64,000 nucleotides of DNA, taken from contig NZ_JACHJJ010000009.1 of assembly GCF_014203605.1 (NCBI RefSeq), positions 186,001 through 250,000 of the forward strand, in the 5' to 3' direction. The DNA is from Thiemannella venezuelensis. GTDB lineage: Bacteria; Actinomycetota; Actinomycetes; Streptosporangiales; Streptosporangiaceae. Position numbers and translations under genes: made by a program. Shown in pieces: positions 41,755-49,399 of this stretch (the stretch's first letter is position 1; each line of letters begins with the position of its first letter). Below the pieces are notes generated by a model, which ran no database searches, was not told the DNA's origin, and saw nothing but the letters and a program-made list of their open reading frames with translations.

Positions 41755-42236
41755 GACGTCCGCACCTCCTCGCCGGACATCTCCCGGGCGCCGCGCCGTA
41801 CCGCGCGGACGATGTTGCAGTAGCCGGTGCACCGGCAGAGGTTGCCTTCGAGTCCCGCCCTGATGGCCTCGTCCGAGGGGTCGGGGTCGTCGCGCAGCAG
41901 GTCGATCGCGGCCATGATCATGCCGGGGGTGCAGTACCCGCACTGCAGCGCGTGCTCGGTGTGGAAGGCCTTCTGCATGGGGTGCAGCTCGGCGGCCCGG
42001 CCCAGGCCCTCGATCGTGACGACGTCGCACTCGTCGGCCTGCACGGCCAGCACCGAGCAGCTCTTGGCGCTGCGGCCGTCGAGCATGACGGTGCAGGCGC
42101 CGCAGTTGCCGGTGTCGCAGCCGACCGGGGTGCCGGTCTTGCCCAGCCGGTCTCGCAGCAGGTGGACGAGGAGGAGGCGGGGCTCGACCTCCTCCTCGTA
42201 TCGGACTCCGTCGACGGTGACGGTGATTCGGGGCAT
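41751..42236 (-). CDS. coxS: Molybdenum hydroxylase [2Fe-2S] small subunit
   Basis: A 161-residue iron-sulfur subunit. The plant-type ferredoxin cluster is C40-x4-C45-x2-C48...C60, and the second cluster is C99-x2-C102...C134-x-C136 (LQCGYCTPG and GNLCRCTGY). It moves electrons from the molybdenum site to FAD. GGAGG lies four bases ahead of the ATG. As first gene it sets the operon promoter in the 95 bases before it, which include an ATTACGGGGGGATTGAGG stretch on the minus side. It is standard in length. Confidence 0.95.
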   Translation of the reverse strand: MPRITVTVDGVRYEEEVEPRLLLVHLLRDRLGKTGTPVGCDTGNCGACTVMLDGRSAKSCSVLAVQADECDVVTIEGLGRAAELHPMQKAFHTEHALQCGYCTPGMIMAAIDLLRDDPDPSDEAIRAGLEGNLCRCTGYCNIVRAVRRGAREMSGEEVRTS

Positions 42237-42331
42237 ACGTCCTCCAGGTGCACCCGTGGGGGATTACGGGGGGATTGAGGAGAAGTGGGAGCCGGCTGAT
42301 AAATGCGAACGTACGCCCCTGTTGACGCCGG

Positions 42332-43411
42332 TCAAGCCCCCATCGCGGGAAGGCTGGTCACCCCCTCGACCGGTGGGTTGTGGCGGGAATAGTCCCCGAA
42401 GGTCCAGCGGAACGGGATCGCGGCGGCGGCGTGGACGACCCGGTCGACGTCGAACTCGACCAGCCGCTCCGCCCCCGGGACGCCGCGGGGGTCCTCGTCC
42501 ACCCGGGCCCGGCCGGTCAGGTGGAGCGCGTCACCGCTGTCCCAGTCGAGGAAGAGCAGGCCGCAGCGCTCGTCCAGCTCCAGGTTGCCGAGCGTCATGT
42601 ACATCATGTTCCCGGCGTACTCCGGCCAGGCCAGCCGCCGCCCGCCGAGCACCCTGACGAATCCGGGGCCGCCGCCCCGGTGGGACACGTCGGCGCCGAG
42701 GCCGGTGACGCGGGTGGCGACGAAGAACGTGTCCGCGCGCCCGATCCATGCGCGCTGCGCCCCCGTGAGCGCCCCCGTGAGCGTCTCCGCGGGCGTCCCT
42801 GCGGGCGCCGCCGCCGGGATCCCGGCGGCCCGCCGGGCGGTGTCCGGGTTCCCGCTCTCCGGGCTCCTGCCCCGCACGCCTCCGGGATGCGGGGCCGGGC
42901 CGTCGGCGATCGTCCTGGCCTGGATGTACTTGGGGCAGTTGGCGTAGACCTGCTCGGTGCGGATCACCAGGCGCTCCCCGTCCCGGCGCACCCGGCCGTT
43001 GAGCCGCATCCGCCGCCGGGTGGCCGGCTCGATGGCGAGCGTCCCGATGTCGTGCCCGTCCCCGCCGGTCCCGTGGGCGGCGTCGGGGCGGTCCGCGCCG
43101 CCGCTCCCGCCCGCCCCGCCGCCGAGCACCGCCGCCAGCGGGTCGTGCGCGCCGGGCAGCGCGTCGACCACGACGGCCCGCTCGCCGTACGGCCGGGCGA
43201 ACCCGGCGGGGCCGGTCAGCGCGCTCGCCCAGACCCGGCCGGAGGCGTCGGCGGCCCCGATGACGAGCATCCGCTGCGCGCGGAGGAACTCGCCCGCCAC
43301 CTCGGGGATCTCCGGCCGGGTCCGCACCGATCCCAGCTCTCCGGCCCGCCGCACCCCGGCCCGCCGCTGGACCGCGGCCTCCCCCGGGTGGACCTTTCCC
43401 TCCTGGATCAT
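42332..43411 (-). CDS. Pyridoxamine-phosphate-oxidase-like flavin protein
   Basis: A 359-residue protein with a split-barrel FMN-binding fold. The N-terminal part (MLVIGAADASGRVWASALTG) and the C-terminal half (VRVLGGRRLAWPEYAGNMMY, LELDERCGLLFLDWDSGDALHLTGRA) fit this family. The linker at about 100-240 is long and rich in Gly, Ala and Pro. These proteins include flavin reductases and nitroreductase-type oxidases; the exact reaction is unclear. GGAGG is four bases before the ATG. The 26-base gap to the upstream VOC gene suggests an operon. Confidence 0.8.
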   Translation of the reverse strand: MIQEGKVHPGEAAVQRRAGVRRAGELGSVRTRPEIPEVAGEFLRAQRMLVIGAADASGRVWASALTGPAGFARPYGERAVVVDALPGAHDPLAAVLGGGAGGSGGADRPDAAHGTGGDGHDIGTLAIEPATRRRMRLNGRVRRDGERLVIRTEQVYANCPKYIQARTIADGPAPHPGGVRGRSPESGNPDTARRAAGIPAAAPAGTPAETLTGALTGAQRAWIGRADTFFVATRVTGLGADVSHRGGGPGFVRVLGGRRLAWPEYAGNMMYMTLGNLELDERCGLLFLDWDSGDALHLTGRARVDEDPRGVPGAERLVEFDVDRVVHAAAAIPFRWTFGDYSRHNPPVEGVTSLPAMGA

Positions 43412-43437
43412 GACTCCTCCGTCCGGGGTCTGCCGGT

Positions 43438-43881
43438 CTAGAAGAACCCGCAGGTGGGAGCGGTCGCGGAGGGGGCGGGGAGCTCTCCGGCGCCGGTGGG
43501 CGCGTAGATCTCCAGCCGGATGCCGTCCGGGTCCTCGAAGAACACGCCCCCGGAGGAGGCCCCCTCGCCGTGCGCGACGGCGCCGTCGTGGTGGAGTGTC
43601 GCGCCGAGCTCCCGGACGACCTGCTCCGCCCGCCGTACCGTCTCGATGTCCGGGACCTCGAAGGACAGGTGGTGCAGGCCGGGCAGGCCGGTGGCGAACC
43701 GTCCTTCACTCTGCTGCCAGAGGGTCAGCACGAGCGTGCCGCCGAGGCCGAGGAAGGCGTAGCGGCGGCCATCCTCGCCCGACTCGCCCATGACCTCGAA
43801 GCCGAAGACCTTCCGGTAGAAGTCCTTGGACGCGTCGAGGTCGGAGACGTTGAGCCCGATGTGGCCGGTCTTGAAGGTCAT
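43438..43881 (-). CDS. VOC superfamily protein (glyoxalase/dioxygenase fold)
   Basis: A 147-residue single-domain vicinal-oxygen-chelate protein. It starts GHIGLNVSDLDASKDFYRKV, has the paired beta motif LPGLHHLSFEVPDI, and ends FFEDPDGIRLEIYAP. Metal ligands His7, His70-71 region and Glu near the end are in the usual places. It may be a lyase, dioxygenase or resistance protein; specificity cannot be stated. GGGAG precedes the ATG. Upstream lies a 20-base dyad at 43904-43923 that is probably its operator. It is coregulated with the flavin protein downstream. Confidence 0.85.
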   Translation of the reverse strand: MTFKTGHIGLNVSDLDASKDFYRKVFGFEVMGESGEDGRRYAFLGLGGTLVLTLWQQSEGRFATGLPGLHHLSFEVPDIETVRRAEQVVRELGATLHHDGAVAHGEGASSGGVFFEDPDGIRLEIYAPTGAGELPAPSATAPTCGFF

Positions 43882-43903
43882 CCGCGTACTCCCATCATCG
43901 TTT

Positions 43904-43923
43904 CTAACGGCTGGATCCGTTAG
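43904..43923. promoter_or_regulatory. Operator-like dyad upstream of the VOC gene
   Basis: CTAACGG, six bases, CCGTTAG: a perfect 7-bp inverted repeat 22 bases before the ATG. A third half-site CCGTTAG occurs at 43962-43968. The intervening A/T-rich DNA probably holds the promoter. The dimensions suit a MarR- or TetR-type repressor; none is encoded beside it. Confidence 0.6.
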
Positions 43924-44154
43924 TGACGTGAGAACAATCTAATGGATTTATCGCTAATTTTCCGTTAGAAAACTGTGATGTGCGTCACTGTTGATGTGTG
44001 GGCGCCGCATTGACCCAGAGCGACACCGGGTCGCCTCCGCCCCGGTGCCGCAGTGGACGGTCTCCGGCGTGGGCGATGACCCCGAACGACGTCGCCGGTC
44101 GAACGCGGATGGCACTCCCTGGTATCCAGCCGCTGCTCCGACGTGGGCCCGAGG

Positions 44155-44733
44155 TCAGCAGTTGAGGGCGGCGGTGGTCAGGGGCCGGCCTGAGGCGGGG
44201 TCCAGGGCTATGGGGAACGTCCGCCCGTCGACCACCCGGATCTCGACCGAACCCGGCCCCGTCCACGTGACCGAGTCGAGGGCGTCGTCGGGGACGTCGT
44301 CGTTGAAGCAGCCGAGATCCCACTCCCTGCTGAGCAACCCGGCGTCCCTGCGGACGCTGAGCCACATCACCGTGTCCGGCCCGAGTCCCGCCAGCGACCG
44401 CTGGAGCCGGATCCGGTACGGATCCGGTCCGTCGACGAAGCCGACCTCCGCGGTCGAGGAGAACGCGAGGGCCATCCACCCCCCGAACAGCGCGACGCTC
44501 ATGCCCAGCCCGGAAAGGAGGACGATCACGACACGCAGCCACATCCACCGGAGCCCGGCGGCGGCCAGCGCCATCAGGAGGCAGGCCAGCGCACCGAGCG
44601 CGAACGGATGGTTCAGATGCTCCCTCAGGAGCACCAGGTCGGAGTCGTGGAAGTACACCAGGACCGCGAGGCCGCCCGCACAGAGCGAGGCGGCCGACAG
44701 CACGAGTGAGCGGGGAGGCATCGCGGATCCCAT
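44155..44733 (-). CDS. Hypothetical membrane protein
   Basis: A 192-residue protein I do not recognise. The N-terminal half has three hydrophobic segments (LVLSAASLCAGGLAVLVYF, ALGALACLLMALAAAGLRWM and VVIVLLSGLGMSVALFGGWM). The C-terminal half is a soluble beta-rich domain ending in TTAALNC. The ATG at 44733 is preferred (GGTGG twelve bases upstream); 44721 is the alternative. Nothing nearby explains its role. Confidence 0.65.
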   Translation of the reverse strand: MGSAMPPRSLVLSAASLCAGGLAVLVYFHDSDLVLLREHLNHPFALGALACLLMALAAAGLRWMWLRVVIVLLSGLGMSVALFGGWMALAFSSTAEVGFVDGPDPYRIRLQRSLAGLGPDTVMWLSVRRDAGLLSREWDLGCFNDDVPDDALDSVTWTGPGSVEIRVVDGRTFPIALDPASGRPLTTAALNC

Positions 44734-45226
44734 CGGTGAGGCGCCACCGAGATCATGACAGCACCGCGGCGCCGTGATCGCGGAGTGCACAGGATCTCCA
44801 CGAAACGTGCACAGCCTCCGGAAGACACCCGGCCACGGGAAAGGCGCGGCCCCGGAGGGGGCGGCGGCGGCGGGTACGGCCGGCGCCGTGGTGCCGACGG
44901 CGACCTTCTCGGCGGTGTGCCCACCCGCCATCAGCCGCAGGACGAGGCATGCGGGACCGATCCCATCCGGCACCGTACGCGGGCCAGGCCCAGTCGATTA
45001 CGTTGACAGACCGGAGGTACACCGTGGCGTCCCATCCCCCTCTGCCCGGCATCGCGAAGAAACTCGCCGGATTGGTCTCAACGGTGATCGGTGAGATCCG
45101 CCCTCGGCTGACGGATGGCCGAGGGGACCGGACCGACCGGCTACTGACGGCGGTAGCCGAGCGGCCGGCGGTGGAGAAACCGCGCAGGGCCGTCGCGCGC
45201 ACGGCCGTATGCGTTGTTGGCCGACG
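44734..45226. other. Gene-poor stretch of about 490 bases
   Basis: Between the membrane protein start and the DUF6461-type gene end. Frames here are short, and codon use is weaker than elsewhere, apart from the frame listed at 45024. No terminator or tRNA was seen. TTGACA at 45003 stands too close to the candidate ribosome site to be its -35 box. Confidence 0.5.
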
Positions 45227-45344
45227 TCACGACGTGGCCGGTTCTGGGACGACGCCCCACATCAACGTGGAGCCCTTCAGCAGCTGCTCCGTCGGCCTGA
45301 TCCCGGTCAGGTGCTCGACGAGCAGGAAAGCCGGCCCTTCATAG
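45024..45344 (+). CDS. Possible small or remnant gene
   Basis: A GTG preceded by a textbook GGAGG at six bases opens 106 codons (start VASHPPLPGIAKKLAGLVST). The first 60 codons have moderate G/C in third positions and look protein-like. After that the frame runs into the 3' part of the gene on the other strand and the sequence stops looking like a protein. It may be the 5' end of a gene whose rest has been lost. No homology can be claimed. Confidence 0.25.
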   Translation: MASHPPLPGIAKKLAGLVSTVIGEIRPRLTDGRGDRTDRLLTAVAERPAVEKPRRAVARTAVCVVGRRHDVAGSGTTPHINVEPFSSCSVGLIPVRCSTSRKAGPS

Positions 45345-45799
45345 AAGTGGGGAGACGATGGATAGAGCCTGTTGATCTCCGCCATCGTGTCCACGAGTTC
45401 GTCCGGGGTCTCCGCCAGATGTTCGTCATCGACTCCCCAGGCGAATCTGATCTCGCCGTCCTCGCACCAGTGGAAGTAGTCCAGGCCCTTGATGGCCAGT
45501 GCGGCCTGGGAGACGAGGCGGGTGCCCGCGGAGAGCGCAGTGATCACGTCTTCGCTGGTGCCGAGCCAGTCAGGGTCGAAAACGAACGTCCAGTCGCCGA
45601 TGGAGGTGACGCCGAGAGGCTCCCCAGGGCCTGGGTGGTCATCCGGGTCGTCGGGGAAGGGGCCCGGCGTGAAGTCCTCCCATCGACCGCCGAGGCGGGC
45701 GACCACCTGTTCAGGCGTGGCACGGACGTAGATGAAGCTGTAGCACTCCTCGGCGTATTCGCCGCAGAGCCAAGAGATGTCGAGGGGCTGCATGGTCAT
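45227..45799 (-). CDS. DUF6461-like protein
   Basis: A 190-residue soluble acidic protein. WLCGEYAEECYSFIYVRATPEQVVARLGG at the N terminus, and the aromatic segment WTFVFDPDW with LLKGSTLMWGVV at the C terminus, resemble the actinobacterial DUF6461 group from memory. Function is unknown. The ATG at 45799 begins the conserved part; ATG 45793 is next. The downstream gap suggests monocistronic expression. Confidence 0.65.
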   Translation of the reverse strand: MTMQPLDISWLCGEYAEECYSFIYVRATPEQVVARLGGRWEDFTPGPFPDDPDDHPGPGEPLGVTSIGDWTFVFDPDWLGTSEDVITALSAGTRLVSQAALAIKGLDYFHWCEDGEIRFAWGVDDEHLAETPDELVDTMAEINRLYPSSPHFYEGPAFLLVEHLTGIRPTEQLLKGSTLMWGVVPEPATS

Positions 45800-45912
45800 G
45801 TCGTCATGCTGCCAGCCGCCGCCGACAGGCACAGAACCCGGTCGTCACGGGATGACGGGGCTGGACGTGATACGGCACTCTCCCTCGCTTCGACTGCCCA
45901 CCGCGCCCCAGA

Positions 45913-46608
45913 ATGGGAAGTGTGACCTCACCGCGGATCTATCACGGCACGGGTCCGGGACCGATCACTCCGGACGGCTGCGCGGTCGACTACTACGCCA
46001 CCCTCACCGCGAACGGCGAACCCGAACGCGTCCACGCCGCGGTCCCGCCCGGGGCGAGCATCCTCGAACTCGGCGCCGGCACCGGACGCGTCACCCGCCC
46101 CCTGCTGGAGCTCGGCCACGAGGTCGTCGCCGTCGACGAATCCCCCGAGATGCTCGCCCACATCACCGGAGCCGAGACCGTCTGCTCCCCGATCCAGACC
46201 CTGGCCCTGCCCCGGACCTTCGATCTGGTGCTGCTGATGTCGTTCGTCGTCGAGACCGCCGACGACGACCTGCGTGCCGCGTTCCTGCGCACCTGCCGCC
46301 GTCACGTCGTCCCCGACGGCTGCGTGATCCTGCAGCGCAAGCCCCCCGAGTGGTACGACACCGTCCAGCCGTCCGAGCACGATGCCGGCGACGGCCGTAC
46401 CGTCCGCATGACGGACATCAGCCGCCCCGGACCCGGCCTGCTGAAGGCCACCATGGAGTACGTCATCGGCGAGCGGCGCTGGACCCACACCTTCCTCAGC
46501 CGCCGTCTCGACGACGACCGCCTCGGCCGCGAGCTCGGCCGGGCCGGACTGACGCTCTCCGGATTCCTCGACGACGACCGCGGATGGGTGTGCGCCGTAC
46601 CCCGCTGA
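45913..46608 (+). CDS. Class I SAM-dependent methyltransferase
   Basis: A 231-residue methyltransferase. SAM motif I is ILELGAGTGRVTRPLLELGH, followed by VVAVDESPEMLAH and LVLLMSFVVETAD. The N terminus YHGTGPGPITPDGCAVDYYATL is typical of small-molecule or peptide methyltransferases. The substrate is not known. The first ATG is used; an in-frame GTG at 45922 sits behind GGGAAG at too short a distance. It stands alone between divergent and convergent neighbours. Confidence 0.82.
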   Translation: MGSVTSPRIYHGTGPGPITPDGCAVDYYATLTANGEPERVHAAVPPGASILELGAGTGRVTRPLLELGHEVVAVDESPEMLAHITGAETVCSPIQTLALPRTFDLVLLMSFVVETADDDLRAAFLRTCRRHVVPDGCVILQRKPPEWYDTVQPSEHDAGDGRTVRMTDISRPGPGLLKATMEYVIGERRWTHTFLSRRLDDDRLGRELGRAGLTLSGFLDDDRGWVCAVPR

Positions 46609-46716
46609 ACCGCGGCTTTCCCGCGCGGCCGGGAATCAGGTCACCGCACGGGGTGCCGCTTCAGACGTGCGATCGCTCGTTCCGGTGCGTCGTGCCGCCG
46701 GGAGGCGCGGCGTGCC

Positions 46717-47382
46717 TCAGCTCAGGGCGGCGACGACCTCCTTTGCCGCTGTGGCGGCGCTCGCCGGGTTCTGGCCGGTCACCAGCCGCCCGTCGCGCAC
46801 GACGTGCTCGGTGAAGTCGGGTGCCCCGGAGTGCAGGGCGCCGCGCTCGGCGAGGGTGCTCGCCAGCAGGAACGGCACCTCCCCGGCCAGGCCGACCGCC
46901 GCCTCCTCGGAGTCGGTGAAGGCGGCGACCCGCTTGCCCGCGACCAGGTGGGAGCCGTCGGAGAGGGTGACGTTCACCAGCGCCGACGGGCCGTGGCAGA
47001 CCGCGGCCACCACCCCGCCGTTCTCGTAGACGGAGCGGGCCAGCTCCGCGATGCCCTCGCCGCCGGGGAAGTCCCACATGGTGCCGTGGCCCCCGGCGAA
47101 GAAGACCGCGTCGTACCGGGCCGGGTCGACGTCCGCGACGCGCGGGGTGGAGCGCAGCCGCTCGCCGTACTCCTGGAGGAACTTCGCCTGGACGGGGTCT
47201 TCGGGGTCGTAGCCGTCCTGGGGCGGCCGGCCGCCCGCGACGCTCGCGAGATCCATCTCGAATCCGGCGGCGTGGAAGACCTCCCAGGGGTGGGCGGCCT
47301 CGGAGACGTAGAAGCCGGTCGTGCGGCCGGTCTCGCCGAGCCGGTCGTGGCTGGTCAGGACAGTGAGGATGCGTTTCGTCAT
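46717..47382 (-). CDS. DJ-1/PfpI family protein (class I glutamine-amidotransferase-like, Hsp31 type)
   Basis: A 221-residue protein with the nucleophile elbow VCHGPSAL carrying the active Cys, FFAGGHGTMWDFP with the Glu-side residues, and GFYVSEAAHPWEVF at the N terminus. This is the Hsp31/glyoxalase III subgroup, which detoxifies methylglyoxal or handles stress-damaged proteins. AGGTGAT is placed before the ATG. It is divergent from a lysR-type gene, which suggests regulation by that product. Confidence 0.88.
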   Translation of the reverse strand: MTKRILTVLTSHDRLGETGRTTGFYVSEAAHPWEVFHAAGFEMDLASVAGGRPPQDGYDPEDPVQAKFLQEYGERLRSTPRVADVDPARYDAVFFAGGHGTMWDFPGGEGIAELARSVYENGGVVAAVCHGPSALVNVTLSDGSHLVAGKRVAAFTDSEEAAVGLAGEVPFLLASTLAERGALHSGAPDFTEHVVRDGRLVTGQNPASAATAAKEVVAALS

Positions 47383-47440
47383 GGATCGAGCATCACCTGT
47401 GGCATGCCATCGAAACAAATAACCGAGCCTGTCGGCAGAT

Positions 47441-47454
47441 ATCAGGAAACTGAT
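47441..47454. promoter_or_regulatory. Short dyad in the PfpI-lysR divergent region
   Basis: ATCAG, GAAA, CTGAT: a perfect 5-bp inverted repeat just before the lysR start. It fits an autoregulatory LysR site loosely; the strict T-N11-A spacing is not met. Confidence 0.35.
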
Positions 47455-47467
47455 GGGAAAATCAGGA

Positions 47468-48477
47468 ATGGCCATCTCGCTGGACCTGTTCCGCACCTTC
47501 CTCGCCGTGCACAGGACGGGCTCCGTCACGGCCGCCGCGCACACTCTCGGACTCTCCCAGCCCGCGGTGAGCGCGCAGGTGAGAGCGCTGGAAACGGCGT
47601 TGGAGCGCAGGCTGTTCGACCGGCTCCCGCGCGGGGTCGCCCCCACGCCCGCCGCCGACGAGCTGGCCCGGAGGCTCGCGGCGCCGCTCGACGCGTTGGA
47701 GGAGGCGGTCGGCGCCGGGCCGGGACCGGAGGCGTGGTGCACCTGGGCGGTCCCGCCGAGCTGCTCTCCACCCGCGTCGTGCGCGCGCTCGTCCCGCTGC
47801 TCGCCCGGGGCCTGAAGCTCCGCGTCGAACTCGGCCTCGCCGACGACCTGCTCGACAGGCTCGCCGCCGGCACCCTCGACCTCGTCGTCTCCTCGGTACG
47901 GCCCCGGCGGCGCGGCGTGCACGCGACGCCCCTGCTGGATGAGGAGTTCGTCCTGGTGGCGGCACCGGAACGGGCGGAGCGCGCCGGGATCCGCCCGCCC
48001 GGCGACTCGTCCGGCGGTCCGGTGGGAGAGCCGGTGGACGAGCCGCCGGGCCCGGGACCGGACACGGCGCCGGGCGGGGGAGCGGGCGCCGGGACGGTCG
48101 CCCCGTGGCTCCCGGATCCGGCCCGGCTGACCGGGATCCCGGTGCTTGCCTACGCCGAGGACCTCCCGGTCATCCGGCGGTACTGGCGGACCGTGTTCGG
48201 GGCCCGGCCCGTCATGTCGGCCGCACTCGTCATGCCCGACCTGCGCGGGGTGCTCGGCGCCGTCGCGGCGGGCGCGGGGATGTCGGTGCTCCCGCGTTAC
48301 CTGTGCGAGGAGGAGCTGGCCGCGGGGACGCTCGTCCCGCTCGCCGAGCCGGAGCTGCCGCCGATCAACACGCTGTTCCTCGCCGTCCGGGAGGGTGCGA
48401 TGACCCGGCGGGCCGTCGCCGCCGTCCACGACCACCTGCTCCGCTGGGGACGGGAGTCCCCCGACCGCAGAACGTGA
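47468..48477 (+). pseudogene. LysR-type regulator broken by a frameshift
   Basis: The N-terminal part (47468 to about 47734) is a clear LysR HTH: ISLDLFRTFLAVHRTGSVTAAAHTLGLSQPAVSAQ. The effector domain continues in another frame: GVVHLGGPAELLSTRVVRAL to the stop at 48477, with LDLVVSSVR and MPDLRGVLGAVAAGAGMSVLPRYL. Both halves have normal codon use, and the switch falls in the G+C-rich stretch 47715-47740; one base is missing (or two extra). As read, the first frame ends early at 47815 as a 120-residue protein. It is either a recent inactivation or a sequencing error in a G/C run. Confidence 0.8.
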
Positions 48478-48569
48478 GGCGGCGGGAGCTGCGGTCACGG
48501 GGCCACGAGAGCCGAGGCTCCCGAGATCACGAGGTCTGCTGCGAGGCCGCGGGCTGCGGGACGGGCGGG

Positions 48570-49145
48570 TCAGCGGGCCTTGTGCTGGCGGTAGTGGCGG
48601 GCGGCGCGGGCGCGGTTGCCGCATCCGGTCGAGCACCACTCCTGGCGGGCGTGCTCCTTCACGAAATAGAGCACGCAGCGCGGGGCCGGGCAGGCCCGGA
48701 GCAGCTCGCGCTCCGCCCCGGCCAGCAGGGCGATCGCCGAGGAGGCGAGCACGGCGCGGATCCGGGCGGACTCGTCCGCGCCGCCCGCCGGGACGCTCCT
48801 CGCCGCGGGCGGGCCGCCGTCGGGCCACTCCAGCCGGGAGGCCGTGGGCACGGCCAGCGCCGCGGCGTTGACCAGGTCGAGGGAGCCGGCGAACCCGGGC
48901 AGGCGGTGAGCGTCGGCGGCGCTCGCCGGGCCGGGCGCCACCGCCCGGGCGAACAGCGCCCGTACGGCCTGCCGCAGCTCGACCACCTCGCGCCGCAGCT
49001 CCTCGGTGGCGGTGAAGCCGTCGCCGAGAGCCAGCCCGCCGGCGTTCTCCCGGGCCCACGCGGTCATCCCCGCGACGTCCGCGAGCGCGTCCACCGGCCC
49101 GCTCCGGGTGGCGCGGACGGTGCTGACGAACTCCAGGGCTAGCAT
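48570..49145 (-). CDS. ABATE/CGNR zinc-finger protein
   Basis: A 191-residue protein with an N-terminal ABATE-type region (LALEFVSTVRATRSG) and a C-terminal CGNR zinc finger. The four Cys lie in CPAPRCVLYFVKEHARQEWCS and GCGNRARAARHY. Such proteins are putative stress-linked transcription regulators in actinobacteria. No strong ribosome site is seen (CGGGGG adjacent to the ATG). The start region contains an imperfect dyad TTCTAACG...CGTGAGAA at 49153-49176. Confidence 0.85.
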   Translation of the reverse strand: MLALEFVSTVRATRSGPVDALADVAGMTAWARENAGGLALGDGFTATEELRREVVELRQAVRALFARAVAPGPASAADAHRLPGFAGSLDLVNAAALAVPTASRLEWPDGGPPAARSVPAGGADESARIRAVLASSAIALLAGAERELLRACPAPRCVLYFVKEHARQEWCSTGCGNRARAARHYRQHKAR

Positions 49146-49180
49146 CCCCCGATTCTAACGCCTACAGCCGTGAGAACGGG

Positions 49181-49399
49181 TTAGCGGCGGATGGAGCGGG
49201 CGATGATGGCGACGAAGCCGGCGAAGGCCAGGCCGCCCAGGACGATCGGGAGCATGATGGCCGGGCCCAGCTCCGGAACGGTGATGAACAGGATCCCGGC
49301 GGTGACGAAGAGCGCGCCGCTGAGCAGGGCCATCCAGTCCGTGCGGTGCCAGCGGCTCCGCACCGCCGGGCTGCTCTCGTGCCGCGGGTCAGGCCGCAC
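49181..49399 (-). CDS. Small two-helix membrane protein
   Basis: 72 residues with two hydrophobic segments (ALLSGALFVTAGILFITV and IMLPIVLGGLAFAGFVAIIA). Its GTG start overlaps the end of the PspC/LiaF-like gene by 11 bases, so translation is coupled. It probably belongs to the envelope-stress module; no family is recognised. Confidence 0.72.
   Translation of the reverse strand: MRPDPRHESSPAVRSRWHRTDWMALLSGALFVTAGILFITVPELGPAIMLPIVLGGLAFAGFVAIIARSIRR

Noticed and set aside
45003-45008. TTGACA as promoter of the small frame at 45024
   Set aside because: It overlaps where the mRNA leader would have to be; transcription would begin after the start codon.
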